In this document: positions 10,301 through 18,265 of the stretch, in pieces
Layout of the letters: every line of letters starts with the position of its first letter
Position numbering within the stretch: the first letter of the stretch is position 1
NCBI GenBank assembly: GCA_965208525.1
Contig: OZ242340.1
Span: 186,001-250,000, forward strand
Reading direction: 5' to 3'
Origin: VXYL01 sp965208525
GTDB lineage: Bacteria > Pseudomonadota > Gammaproteobacteria > Pseudomonadales > Azotimanducaceae
Length of the DNA: 64,000 nt
Notes under the pieces: generated by a model
What the model was told of the DNA's origin: nothing
Database searches by the model: none
The model's input: the letters and a program-made list of their open reading frames with translations, nothing else
Position numbers and translations under genes: made by a program

Positions 10301-12728
10301 CGCAGCAGCGATCTGCACGCTGGACGGCCGGCCGCTGTCGACCCCCGCCATGGCGACGATCCCCGGTCCGTCGGCGGAGGCTCCGGACGCGCCATCGGCG
10401 CCGACGCTGACGGCCGGGGAGACGTGGCTGGAGGCTTCGTGGACGGCGCCGGCGGACAACGGGGCGGCGATCGCGGGCTACGACGTCGAGTACCGCGAGA
10501 CGGGCGGGAACTGGACGGACGCAAGCCACACCGGCACCGGCACCACGAAGCGGATCGAGAGCCTGACCGCCGACACCGCCTACGAAGTCCGCGTACGGGC
10601 GACGAACGCCGAGGGCGCCGGCGACTGGTCGGCGTCGGCGTCGGCACGCACGGACGCCGCGGCGGGGGTTCCGGACGCGCCATCGGCGCCGACGCTGACA
10701 GTCGGGGAGACGTGGGTCGAGGCGTCGTGGGCGGCGCCGGCGGACAACGGGGCGGCGATCGCGGGTTACGACGTCGAGTACCGCGAGACGGGCGGGAACT
10801 GGACCGACGCAAGCCACTCCGGCACGGGCACGACGAAGCGCATCACCGGGCTCACGGCGGACACGGCCTACGAGGTGCGGGTGCGGGCGTCGAACGCCGA
10901 GGGTGAGGGCGACTGGTCGGCGTCGGCGTCCGCGCGTACGGACGCGGCGGCGTCGGTGCCGGACGCGCCTTCGGCGCCGACGCTGACGGCCGGGGAGACG
11001 TGGCTGGAGGCGTCGTGGACGGCGCCGGCGGACCACGGCTCGGCGATCGCAGGCTACGACGTCCACTACCGCGAGACGGGCGGGAACTGGACCGACGCGA
11101 GCCACACCGGCACGGGCACGACAAGGCGCATCACTGGGCTCGCCGCCGACACGGCCTACGAGGTGCGTGTGCGTGCGTCGAACGGCGAGGGCGCCGGCGA
11201 CTGGTCGGCGTCGGCGTCCGCGCGCACGGACGCGGCGTCAGAGGCGGACGGCGCCGCCGAGGGGGACGTGCGCCTGGTGGGCGGCAGCACGGACCAGGAG
11301 GGCCGCTTGGAGATCCACCACAACGGCGAGTGGGGCACGGTGTGCGACGACCGGTTCGTCTCGGACGACGCGGCGGTGGTCTGCCGGCAGCTTGGACTCG
11401 CGGGCGGTCAGGCGCACGTCCGGGCGCACTTCGGCGCCGGCACGGGGACGATCTGGATGGACGACGTGCAGTGCACGGGCAGCGAGTCGCGGCTGGCGGA
11501 CTGCCCGTTCGGCGGCTGGGGCCTGCACAACTGCCGGCACTCGGAGGACGCCGGGGTGTCGTGCGGGGCGGCGTCGGGCAACTCGCTTGCGGACGCGGCG
11601 CTGTCGGGATCGCGGCTGACGCTGCGTTTTGAGCGGCCGCTGGACGGCGGCTCGGTGCCTTCGCCGGGCGACTTCGTGGTAGCGGCGGGCAGCCCGCCGG
11701 CGGCGGTGCGGGTCGAGTGGGTGGCGGTGGCCGGCGGAGCGGCGGCGCTGACGCTGTCCCGGACGGTCGACGCTGCCGAGCCCGTGACCGTGAGCTACCT
11801 GCCCGGGGCCATGCACCCGTTGCAGGACGGCTCGTACAACCCGGTGCCGACGCTTACCGCCCGGCCGGTCCGGCATGCCCGGTCAGTGGACCGGGACGTC
11901 GCGCCGATCGGTCCGCCAGAGAAGGAATCGTGGGACGCGGCGAAGGTGGAGGTTCTCGACCTCTCGGCGAGCGGCCTGTCCGACCTGTCCGGGCTTGCGG
12001 GCCTTGCGGACGTGGAAGCTCTCGACCTCGGCGACAACCGCGTCGACGATCTGTGGCCGCTCGCCGGCATGGCCGGCCTCGAAGCTCTCGACCTCGGCGA
12101 CAACCGCGTCGACGATCTGTGGCCGCTCGCCGGCATGACCGGCCTCGAAGTGCTCGACCTCGGCGACAACGCGGTCGACGACCTCTCCGCGCTCGCCGGC
12201 CTCCCGCACCTGCGCGTGCTCGACCTCTCGGGGAACGCGGTCTCAGACCTGTCGCCATTGGCCGGACTGACGACCCTGCGCCGCCTCGACCTGTCGGGCA
12301 ACCGCGTTACCGACCTCCGGCCGCTGTCGGAGCTGCGCCGCCTCGAGGTCCTGCGGCTGGACCGCAATGAGGTCGCGGACCTGGTCCCCCTGTGGGGCCT
12401 ACAGCACCTCGTCCATTTGGGCCTCGCAGACAATCGCGTGGCGGACGCGGCCCTGCTGCGCGACGTGCGGTCGTTGCGGCGACTGGACCTCGCCGGAAAC
12501 CACCTGCGCGACGTCTCGGTACTCAGTGACCTGCCGAAGCTCGTGTGGCTGCGTCTGGCCGGGAATCCAATCGCTGACTTGACCCCACTCGGGCGGCTGA
12601 CGGCGCTGCGCTGGCTCGCGCTCGACCGCACAGCGTCACGCGGGGGCGCGGTGAGCTGGGGCGACAGCGACCGGGTACCTCGGCTACTGATCGAGACTAG
12701 GGAACCGAGCGAGTCTGGCAGGCCGTAA
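7398..12728 (+). CDS. Giant exported multidomain protein: cadherin-like, jelly-roll repeats, Fn3 x3, SRCR, LRR
   Basis: 1776 residues from the ATG at 7398; an in-frame ATG at 7353 lies inside the operator palindrome and is less likely. A signal sequence near residues 30-55 (RPLWRVALTLPLGAFLCSAT) precedes alternating cadherin-like domains (DATLSAL type, three copies). Two copies of a beta domain found in marine surface proteins lie between them (starting ASADALLSNLDE and STNALASNLDEHF). Then come SwmB-like, three Fn3, one SRCR with the six group-A cysteines, and about eleven internalin-type LRRs. It lacks the FGE-like domain of its upstream paralog; the C-terminal two-thirds are closely similar. 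No anchor or sorting motif was found at the C-terminus. Likely a secreted or surface protein for contact with a eukaryotic host (inference from SRCR/LRR content). Confidence 0.85.
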   Translation: MGWDVRAGLRGHGAVAGRARVRGKSGVRSWRNRPLWRVALTLPLGAFLCSATVGANADSTDATLSALSLKDRDGAAVAVSPAFDAAITYYTADAPARVAQITVEATKSDAGAEVVHLDGDDQTLTDADAVADHFQVDLEAGANTIKVKVTAEDTVNTTTYTVVVTRAVPAASADALLSNLDEGNDSGIVVGTPVDSSTAGPVPAIGFQTGSGGRGYNLTSVKVVLASASASDGVRVRIFNARSNGNPYYSLYTLANPAISDGTLTFTAPASATLQNGTRYFVMFDSTASGAGNDYEIRGTESESLNSQAVGWSLNTDRHVGKKPGSLFWQTHDEVPLVEISGDALVRANDANLSALSIEDGNSRFRTGYSPRFDPSMTSYTSTAATQIDQITIDATPANADGAEVAYLDGDDQLLTDADADTEGFQVDLEVGANTIGVRVTAEDGTTTRTYTMVVTREASRVSTNALASNLDEHFSKRLYVGNLEPGKTLRAQALGFETGGNEAGYVLTSVKILIWEITHSAGTRVRIFSSTAQGDPDSSLYTLSGSVVLPTTDQPPEDDSPASMFEAPANATLESNTRYFVVLDSRASQLYRFYKVWGTKSDFISKVADGWTLNNYRHTGIRDSGVWTTADEVPFVDVAGHAVVPSSDATLNALDLTWDDGGTETDIALNPVFDAATISYTAAVASGVDQVTVKATKGDVGARVDYFDGADSALSDADGNATGFQVNLAVGANTIKAKVAASDGETTQTYTVVVTRAAGDTTAPAVTGATVNGATLAIAFDEALAAAASLANSAFTLKKTPSGGSETTVALTGSPSIGGVTVTLTLAAAVVSTDAVTVSYTPPTSGTANTLQDAAGNQVASFTDRTVTNNTAAQATLTARFENGPDEHDGSSVFTLELVFSEAVFDGSEDFDKNQAVQDALEVTGGTVAGRRRVAPHVYDRWLLWIRPSGDGDVTVRLPATTGGCGSAAAICTLDGRPLSTPAMATIPGPSAEAPDAPSAPTLTAGETWLEASWTAPADNGAAIAGYDVEYRETGGNWTDASHTGTGTTKRIESLTADTAYEVRVRATNAEGAGDWSASASARTDAAAGVPDAPSAPTLTVGETWVEASWAAPADNGAAIAGYDVEYRETGGNWTDASHSGTGTTKRITGLTADTAYEVRVRASNAEGEGDWSASASARTDAAASVPDAPSAPTLTAGETWLEASWTAPADHGSAIAGYDVHYRETGGNWTDASHTGTGTTRRITGLAADTAYEVRVRASNGEGAGDWSASASARTDAASEADGAAEGDVRLVGGSTDQEGRLEIHHNGEWGTVCDDRFVSDDAAVVCRQLGLAGGQAHVRAHFGAGTGTIWMDDVQCTGSESRLADCPFGGWGLHNCRHSEDAGVSCGAASGNSLADAALSGSRLTLRFERPLDGGSVPSPGDFVVAAGSPPAAVRVEWVAVAGGAAALTLSRTVDAAEPVTVSYLPGAMHPLQDGSYNPVPTLTARPVRHARSVDRDVAPIGPPEKESWDAAKVEVLDLSASGLSDLSGLAGLADVEALDLGDNRVDDLWPLAGMAGLEALDLGDNRVDDLWPLAGMTGLEVLDLGDNAVDDLSALAGLPHLRVLDLSGNAVSDLSPLAGLTTLRRLDLSGNRVTDLRPLSELRRLEVLRLDRNEVADLVPLWGLQHLVHLGLADNRVADAALLRDVRSLRRLDLAGNHLRDVSVLSDLPKLVWLRLAGNPIADLTPLGRLTALRWLALDRTASRGGAVSWGDSDRVPRLLIETREPSESGRP

Positions 12729-12975
12729 GGCGCCACCGGAGCGACATCGCCCGGAGGATTGGGACGAGTCTACGGAGAGTCGCCGCTGCGGAGGCGGCGA
12801 CCCGGCGCGGGCCGTGGTTCTCGTGGCACACCGAACGGTTGTCGGCTCGACAAATCGACGAGTTTGGCTGCGAGCGGTCGCGAGGAACAGGACGAGACGG
12901 GCGCGAGTTCGATGTTGTTGGGGCTTTCGTGCAGGCGTACGCTTCTCTAGCCGAACAGCTCCCGGAGCACGTCCT

Positions 12976-13530
12976 TTGCCCATCATCATTTCTAGCCTCG
13001 CGGACATGCCCGATCTTGTCCGGGAGTTCGGCGTACGCGACCTCGTCTCGGTGATCCACCCCGAAGCGCAGCCCCCGACGCCGTCGGAAATCGACCCGGT
13101 GCGACACCACCGGTGTGCGGTACATGACATCGTCGAGCCTAAGCTAGGCGAAATCTCCCCGCAGACCGGGCACATCGAGGCCTTGATCAAGTTCCTCGAC
13201 ACCTGGGAAAGCGAGGTGCCGTTGCTGGTGCATTGCCTAGCGGGCGTCAGCCGGTCCACTGCCGTCGGCTTGATCGCGCACACACTAAAGACCGGCGACC
13301 CGAGGAAATCTGCCAAGGCTCTGCGCAAGGCATCTCCCTACGCATGGCCAAACCGCCGCATCTTGGCATTGGCGGACTCGATTCTTGGGCTTGGTGGCGA
13401 ACTAACCAAGGCCCGCGAAGCGATGGGCCCAGCGAACTGGGAAGCCGACGCAACCTACGTCGCCCCCCGCCTTCAAGGCCAAAGAGCGGCCGGATACCAA
13501 ATGCAACGCTTTACGACATTGAACGTATAG
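12976..13530 (+). CDS. Protein tyrosine phosphatase-like protein (Cx5R family)
   Basis: 184 residues with the P-loop HCLAGVSRST (C-x5-R: C-LAGVS-R), the catalytic signature of dual-specificity/tyrosine phosphatases, near residue 80. The surrounding pattern (LADMPDLVREFG, LVSVIHPE, then the conserved AVHDI segment, then ASPYAWPNRRILALADSILG) matches the short tyrosine-phosphatase-like family of alpha- and gammaproteobacteria. I chose the TTG at 12976 because family members begin with this IIISSLADMP-type block and GGAG lies 9 bases upstream; an ATG at 13006 is the alternative. Substrate unknown. Confidence 0.75.
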   Translation: MPIIISSLADMPDLVREFGVRDLVSVIHPEAQPPTPSEIDPVRHHRCAVHDIVEPKLGEISPQTGHIEALIKFLDTWESEVPLLVHCLAGVSRSTAVGLIAHTLKTGDPRKSAKALRKASPYAWPNRRILALADSILGLGGELTKAREAMGPANWEADATYVAPRLQGQRAAGYQMQRFTTLNV

Positions 13531-13577
13531 CGAGGATGCTGCTGGGAACCGTTCTGACGGGAGCTGGGGGTTGTTCG

Positions 13578-14327
13578 ATGGGTGAGGACCAGGAACACCA
13601 TCGCGCTACGGGCGTCGTGCCGGCCCACCTCCAGGCGGGCTTCGCCGTGCGGTGCGAATGGGGATTGGCGGGCATGGAGGCATTGGCACCAACAAGCGAT
13701 GTGGTGGTCGTCGTGGACGTGCTCTCCTTCACCACTTGCGTCGCGATCGCAGTCGCCAACGGTGCGGCGGTGCTGCCATACAGGTTCCGCGACGAAACCG
13801 CGTCGGATTTCGCGGCCCGGTCTGGCGCGCTCCTAGCTTCCTCACGTGGTGGCCACGGCTATTCGCTCTCGCCGGCCTCGCTGCTCGAGATTCCCGCCGG
13901 GACGCGCCTCGTATTGCCTTCACCGAACGGCGCCACGATTTCACTCGCGGCTCAAGGAGCGCGGGTAGTTGCCGGGTCTCTGCGCAACGCGACTGCCGTT
14001 GCGCGCGCTGCGGTGGATTCTGGGGCACGCATTGCCGTCATTCCCTGCGGCGAGAGGTGGCCCGACGGGAGCCTGCGTCCTGCGCTTGAAGACTGGCTGG
14101 GCGCCGGCGCAGTGATCACAGCGCTAAAGGGGTCCAAGTCGCCGGAGGCAATTGCGGCGGAGCGCTCGTTCAGCGCTGCCGGTAGCGACCTGACGGAGCT
14201 CGTGAAGTCATGTGCATCCGGACGGGAAATCATCGATCGCGGTTTCGCTGCGGATGTGGAACTCGCCGCGGAGCTCGACTGCAACGACGTGGTCCCGGTG
14301 CTCACGAACGACGAGTTCCGGGCCTGA
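13578..14327 (+). CDS. 2-phosphosulfolactate phosphatase family protein (ComB-like)
   Basis: 249 residues with the ComB family blocks in order: VVVVDVLSFTT, LVLPSPNGA, GSLRNATAVA, CGERWPDGSLRPALEDWLGA and DVELAAEL near the end. The family hydrolyses 2-phosphosulfolactate in coenzyme M synthesis in archaea. In bacteria it is common and is linked to sulfolactate or related chemistry, so the substrate here is uncertain. The ATG at 13578 is preceded by a GGGGG run. It follows the phosphatase gene by 47 bases on the same strand and may share its transcript. Confidence 0.8.
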   Translation: MGEDQEHHRATGVVPAHLQAGFAVRCEWGLAGMEALAPTSDVVVVVDVLSFTTCVAIAVANGAAVLPYRFRDETASDFAARSGALLASSRGGHGYSLSPASLLEIPAGTRLVLPSPNGATISLAAQGARVVAGSLRNATAVARAAVDSGARIAVIPCGERWPDGSLRPALEDWLGAGAVITALKGSKSPEAIAAERSFSAAGSDLTELVKSCASGREIIDRGFAADVELAAELDCNDVVPVLTNDEFRA

Positions 14328-14463
14328 GACCGGCGACGGGAGCGCGTTTGCTTCTTGGCTGCTCGTTACCACTACTGACGGTCACGTATGCCGCTGGTGT
14401 CCACCGGCGTGAACGTCGGTGCTCGCGAGACGCCGCTCCCAACCGCCAACGGAACACGGGGTC

Positions 14464-15351
14464 TCAGTCGTAGAGCCCCCTCGGCATCAGCGCAAACTTG
14501 CTGTAGTCCGGGCCTTCCTTTTGCCAACCGTAGGGCTGTTTGCCCGCTAACAAGTGGAGGAAGCGGGGGTTGTTGGCGTGGCGGGCGAGGATCTCCTCCG
14601 GGACGGTGGCGCCGTGGCGTTCCTGGGTTTGGATGTATTGGCGATTGAAGTAGACGGCGAGATTCATGCGCACGCCCGGGAGTTTGCGGACGAAGGAGCC
14701 GTGCCAACTATTGCCGTGCCAGATCACGGCGTCGCCCGGGTCGATGTTCATGGATACGGCGTTCGGGTTGGCCTTGTCGCCGAGGTCGGATTCGTCCGGC
14801 TTGGGCTGGCGGGCGAGCTTGTGGCTGCCTGGCACCATGGCTAGAGCACCGGCCTCGCGGGTGTAGGGCGTCAGGGCGTAGTTGACGTTGGCGACTTGGG
14901 AGAAGGATGTGAACGGCGCCGGGATGCCGTTGCCGTTGTCGGAGTGGAGCGGCAGGTGCATGCCGCCGGGGCCGCGGAAGTGGCAGCCCATGCTGGAGAG
15001 CAGGCAGCTTTCGCCCAAGAGGTAGGTGATGAGGGCGAGGGGCTCTCGCGCCATGAGGATTTCCTCGAAGACTTCATCCTCGTAGAGCATGTAGGGGATG
15101 TAGGTCATGCCCTCGCAGTCTTCGGCGGTGGCCGTGTCGGGGTCGATGCGGTGGCCCGCGTCGCGCTCGGCGCGGGCGAGGATGGCGGCCTTGGCCCGCT
15201 CGATCTGGGATTCGGAGAGCACGCCCTTGACGGTGGTGAAGCCTTGGGTTTCGAGCTCGATCAGGTTTTCGCCGAGGCCGAGTTCGGCGACGGTGGCCAA
15301 GGTGCGCCTTAGGGCTTCGGACTCGGCGGGGATGGTCTCGGCTTCTGCCAC
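14464..15351 (-). CDS. Phytanoyl-CoA dioxygenase (PhyH) family oxygenase
   Basis: Fe(II)/2-oxoglutarate dioxygenase of about 295 residues. The iron-binding HxD is visible in LPLHSDNGNG, the distal histidine in WHGNSWHGSF, and the 2-oxoglutarate-binding arginine in GVRMNLAVYF. The GTG at 15351 follows GAGAG at a suitable distance; a GTG at 15438 in the same frame is the alternative but lies against a repeat. PhyH proteins of this type hydroxylate varied small molecules; the substrate is unknown. The SDR gene immediately downstream on the map (transcribed first) could act in the same small pathway. Confidence 0.8.
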   Translation of the reverse strand: MAEAETIPAESEALRRTLATVAELGLGENLIELETQGFTTVKGVLSESQIERAKAAILARAERDAGHRIDPDTATAEDCEGMTYIPYMLYEDEVFEEILMAREPLALITYLLGESCLLSSMGCHFRGPGGMHLPLHSDNGNGIPAPFTSFSQVANVNYALTPYTREAGALAMVPGSHKLARQPKPDESDLGDKANPNAVSMNIDPGDAVIWHGNSWHGSFVRKLPGVRMNLAVYFNRQYIQTQERHGATVPEEILARHANNPRFLHLLAGKQPYGWQKEGPDYSKFALMPRGLYD

Positions 15352-15439
15352 GGCTTGCTCTCGGTTCGCGGATGGACTCGCAAGTGTGCCGCAAGTTGCG
15401 TGGTTTGGGCAGTGGTGGTCGCCGTCGGGCTTCTCCACA

Positions 15440-15482
15440 GGCCTTCGGAGTGAAGGTTTCCTGCCTTCCCTCCGAAGGGCCG
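15440..15482. repeat. Short palindromic repeat, single copy of the MITE-like family
   Basis: CCTTCGGAGTGAAGG and CTGCCTTCCCTCCGAAGG form an imperfect hairpin between the PhyH and SDR genes. The ends resemble the terminal repeats of the element at 17104-17211. Confidence 0.5.
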
Positions 15483-15486
15483 GAGC

Positions 15487-16257
15487 TTACGTGCGCGGTC
15501 GAGGCGCAGCGCCTACGCGGGCCATGCCGCCGTCCACGGCTACGACTTCGCCGGTGACGTAGCGGGAGGCTTCGGTGGCGAAGAACAGCACCACGTCGGC
15601 CACATCGTCGCCGTAGCCCCAGCGCTTGAGGGCGATGCCGTCTTCGAGGCGTTCGATGAGGCCGGGGATGTTCTGGCGGTCTCCTTCCCAGATGGCGGTG
15701 GCTATGAGGCCGGGGCAGATGGCGTTGACGCGGATGCCGTGGGCGCCCCAGTCGGCGGCGAGGGCGCGGGTGATGGCGTCGACGGCGCCCTTGGTGCCGG
15801 CATAGGCGACGCGGCCGAGCGGGCCCCGAAGGCTGGCGATGGAGGAGATGTTGATGATCGAGCCGCCGCCGCGCTCGACCATCGATGGGCCGAGCCCGAG
15901 CGTCAGCATCAGGAGCGAACGAACGTTGATGGAGAAGACCAGGTCGAAGTCATCCTCGGTGAGCTGATCCGGAGTGCGGCGCATGGGGATGCCGGCGTTG
16001 TTGACCAGAATGTCCACGCCGCCGACGGCTTCGAGCACGCGCTCGGCGAGTTCCGTTCCGGACTTGGGCGGCGACAGGTCGGATTCCAGCACGATTGGAT
16101 CGTTGGCGAGTTCGCCCGCCACGCGGTGCAGGTCGGAGACGGTGCGGCCGGTCAGCACGACCCGCGCGCCCGCAGCATCAAGGGCACGGGCGCTGGCTTC
16201 GCCGATGCCGCGCGTGGCGCCGGTGACTACGGCGATCTTGTCTTTCAAGTCGTGCAT
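15487..16257 (-). CDS. Short-chain dehydrogenase/reductase (SDR)
   Basis: 256 residues with the classical SDR pattern: TGATRGIG cofactor-binding motif at about 14-21, NNAG at about 89, catalytic serine in INISS, YxxxK as YAGTK, and the family's typical ending TGEVVAVDGGMA. NAD(P)-dependent oxidoreductase of unknown substrate. The ATG at 16257 follows AAGGG; the frame extends upstream without coding character. It lies between a PhyH oxygenase and a phosphopantetheinyl transferase, all on the minus strand. Confidence 0.88.
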   Translation of the reverse strand: MHDLKDKIAVVTGATRGIGEASARALDAAGARVVLTGRTVSDLHRVAGELANDPIVLESDLSPPKSGTELAERVLEAVGGVDILVNNAGIPMRRTPDQLTEDDFDLVFSINVRSLLMLTLGLGPSMVERGGGSIINISSIASLRGPLGRVAYAGTKGAVDAITRALAADWGAHGIRVNAICPGLIATAIWEGDRQNIPGLIERLEDGIALKRWGYGDDVADVVLFFATEASRYVTGEVVAVDGGMARVGAAPRPRT

Positions 16258-16351
16258 TCGCGGCCCTTCTGATTTTGGTTGGAGTTCCTGCAAGCCTACC
16301 AAGTCGTGACGCAAGCGCTTGGTGCGCCGCTAGGCGCGCCCTCCTCGCAAC

Positions 16352-17032
16352 TCAAGGTTCGAGCCAGAACAAGGCACCGACGTGGTCTGCGAAGGTAAAG
16401 ACGATCCCTCCCCCCCGCTCCATGATGGCGTTTTCTGGATTGGGACCGATGTAGCGGGCGCTGAACCCCGCTTCCTCCGGTCGCCAGACGATCTCCACTT
16501 CCTTGAACCCGATCATCAGGCCGACGATGGGGTTGACCGCCTTGAACACCGCCTCCTTGGCAGCGAAGTTGGCCGTGCGCGAGTGAGGAGGCCAACCGGC
16601 AGCGGTGCCGGCCAGTTCGCGCTCGGTCATGGTCTTGGGCGCGATCCGCTCGGTGACGCGGTTTGCCCGTTCTATGTCGATGCCTATGCCTGCCAATTGT
16701 GAGCGCGGGCAGACGGCGGCCAGCGCGTAATGCCGTGAATGGGTGATGCTGCCGACCACCCCTGCCGGCCAAATCGGGCGGCGACCTTCGGCGAGGATGG
16801 CAGAGGTGTCGAAGCCGAGCCGACCCAACGCTCGCTTTGCCAGATAGCGTCCGGTGGAGTATTCGGCCCGGCGCGACGCCACGGCGCCTTCCACCTGCTC
16901 GCGCTCTCGGGACGAGAGCGCGTGGGTGTGATTCTGCACGCGCCCCACGGCAACACGACAGCCCGCGCTCGACAGCAGCGTGCAATCGCCGGCCGCGTCG
17001 AGGCTCGTGATCTGTTGCGCGAGGTCTTGCAA
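16352..17032 (-). CDS. 4'-phosphopantetheinyl transferase (EntD/Sfp type)
   Basis: 226 residues. The magnesium-binding GIGIDIE and the WxxKEA-type block (FAAKEAVFKA) are present, with the upstream GSITHS motif and a PGVVGS-like context. The enzyme transfers phosphopantetheine from CoA to carrier proteins of fatty-acid, polyketide or peptide synthases. The start used is a TTG at 17032 and is uncertain, since no strong ribosome-binding site precedes it. No synthase gene is visible here, so it probably serves a locus elsewhere. Confidence 0.85.
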   Translation of the reverse strand: MQDLAQQITSLDAAGDCTLLSSAGCRVAVGRVQNHTHALSSREREQVEGAVASRRAEYSTGRYLAKRALGRLGFDTSAILAEGRRPIWPAGVVGSITHSRHYALAAVCPRSQLAGIGIDIERANRVTERIAPKTMTERELAGTAAGWPPHSRTANFAAKEAVFKAVNPIVGLMIGFKEVEIVWRPEEAGFSARYIGPNPENAIMERGGGIVFTFADHVGALFWLEP

Positions 17033-17103
17033 AGGCGTGCAGCCACCCTGAGAAGCAGCGCAAGGATAATCCGGGGTAGGGGCTTGCGCCGCCGTGAACG
17101 GCC

Positions 17104-17211
17104 CTCGGAGGGAAGGCAGAATGCCTTGCCTGGCGCCGACAGGCGCTTTTCTTGGAAGCCGCAGACGGCGCGCTCCCGCGCGCCAGGGAAGGCAGAATGC
17201 CCTCCCTCCGA
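17104..17211. repeat. MITE-like element with about 31-bp terminal inverted repeats
   Basis: The left end (cggagggaaggcagaatgcc, continuing ttgcctggcgc) and the reverse complement of the right end (cggagggagggcattctgcc, continuing ttccctggcgc) match over about 31 bases. The centre has a further small palindrome. It fills most of the gap between the PPTase and the Anbu gene (17033-17407), where I see no gene. Confidence 0.6.
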
Positions 17212-17407
17212 AGCTCCGTCCTTGTTCAAGCGCTGTTCGCCATGCTGCGTGGACACGTCAAGCGCTGGCGAAGGGACGCGCTTTGCGGCGCGTAGCGGCG
17301 CGCCGTACGACACGTCTGCGAGACGTCCTCGTTCCAATACGTCCTCGCAGGGCACCTCCAAGAGGTCTTCGTTGACAGCGGCCCAGTGCCGCGTCAAGAA
17401 TCGGGGC

Positions 17408-18175
17408 ATGACCTATTGCCTTGGGATAGCGGTGGAACGGGGGCTCGTGTTTGTCTCGGACTCCCGCACCAACGCCGGTGCCGACCAGATCGGCACTTAC
17501 AGCAAGATGCATCGCTTTTGCGTCGAAGGGGAGCGGTCGTTTGCGTTGCTGGCGGCGGGGAATCTCGCCACGACCCAAAGCGTGGTGGCGCAAATCGAGC
17601 AGGACATCGAAAGCCGCGCCAGCGAAAGCCTGATGGTGGCGGAAACGCTGGACGATGCCGCGGACTACGTCGGTCGGGTGTGCGTACGCAAGGCGGAACA
17701 GGCGCGGGACCGCGTGCAGCGGGGCAGCGGCGACTTCGTGCCGGAAGCGTCGTTCATCCTCGGTGGCGAGATTCGCGGCGGACGCGCCGACATCGCCCAC
17801 ATCTACCCGGAGGGCAACTTCGTCCACGCGAGCGCAAGCATGCCTTTCCTGCAAATCGGCGAGGTGAAGTATGGCAAGCCAATCCTCGACCGCATCATCC
17901 AGCCCGACACGTCCATTCGTGACGCCCTCAAGGCCGCGCTGGTGTCGATGGATTCCACCATGCGCAGCAACGCGACGGTGGGACCGCCGGTAGAGTGCTT
18001 CATCTACCGCGCAGGAAGCCTGAGCGAAGGTCGCCACCTCTTGTTCGACGAACACCACGAGTATCTGCTCACGGTGCGGCGGATGTGGGCGGAGCATCTC
18101 CGGCAAGCCTTCGATGCGCTGCCGGATGTACCCGGCGCGGAGGAAAGCGTGCCGGCGGTCACGCGGCTGCGGTAG
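17408..18175 (+). CDS. Anbu-type proteasome-like peptidase subunit
   Basis: 255 residues beginning MTYCLGIAVERGLVFVSDSR, the start of the Anbu (ancestral beta-subunit) family. Thr2 would be the N-terminal nucleophile after methionine removal. Further family blocks are SFILGGEIRGG, IGEVKYGKPILDR and SMDSTMRSNATVGPPVE. Anbu assembles into helical rings related to HslV and the 20S proteasome; its substrates are unknown. Elsewhere anbu is usually grouped with transglutaminase and ATP-grasp genes, which are missing here. The ATG at 17408 is fixed by the conserved N-terminus. Confidence 0.88.
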   Translation: MTYCLGIAVERGLVFVSDSRTNAGADQIGTYSKMHRFCVEGERSFALLAAGNLATTQSVVAQIEQDIESRASESLMVAETLDDAADYVGRVCVRKAEQARDRVQRGSGDFVPEASFILGGEIRGGRADIAHIYPEGNFVHASASMPFLQIGEVKYGKPILDRIIQPDTSIRDALKAALVSMDSTMRSNATVGPPVECFIYRAGSLSEGRHLLFDEHHEYLLTVRRMWAEHLRQAFDALPDVPGAEESVPAVTRLR

Positions 18176-18226
18176 AGGCCCTCCGGCCCCAAGCCCCTCT
18201 CGACTGAGAGGCCCCTTGCGCCCCGG

Positions 18227-18235
18227 TGCTACAAT
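18227..18235 (+). promoter_or_regulatory. Extended -10 promoter of the CnoX gene
   Basis: TGCTACAAT (TG at 18227, TACAAT at 18230-18235) is an extended -10 box 31 bases before the CnoX start. A small hairpin just upstream (CCTCTC GACT GAGAGG) may end the Anbu transcript. Confidence 0.5.
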
Positions 18236-18265
18236 CGTCCCTTACCCCCGACCCCCGCGTGAAGC

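Noticed and set aside
9153..11105. A 650-residue open frame opposite the second giant gene
   Set aside because: Same reason: shadow of the Fn3/cadherin-like coding region.
17212..17409. Minus-strand ORF covering the MITE-like element upstream of the Anbu gene
   Set aside because: It is read through the inverted repeats and has no recognisable content.
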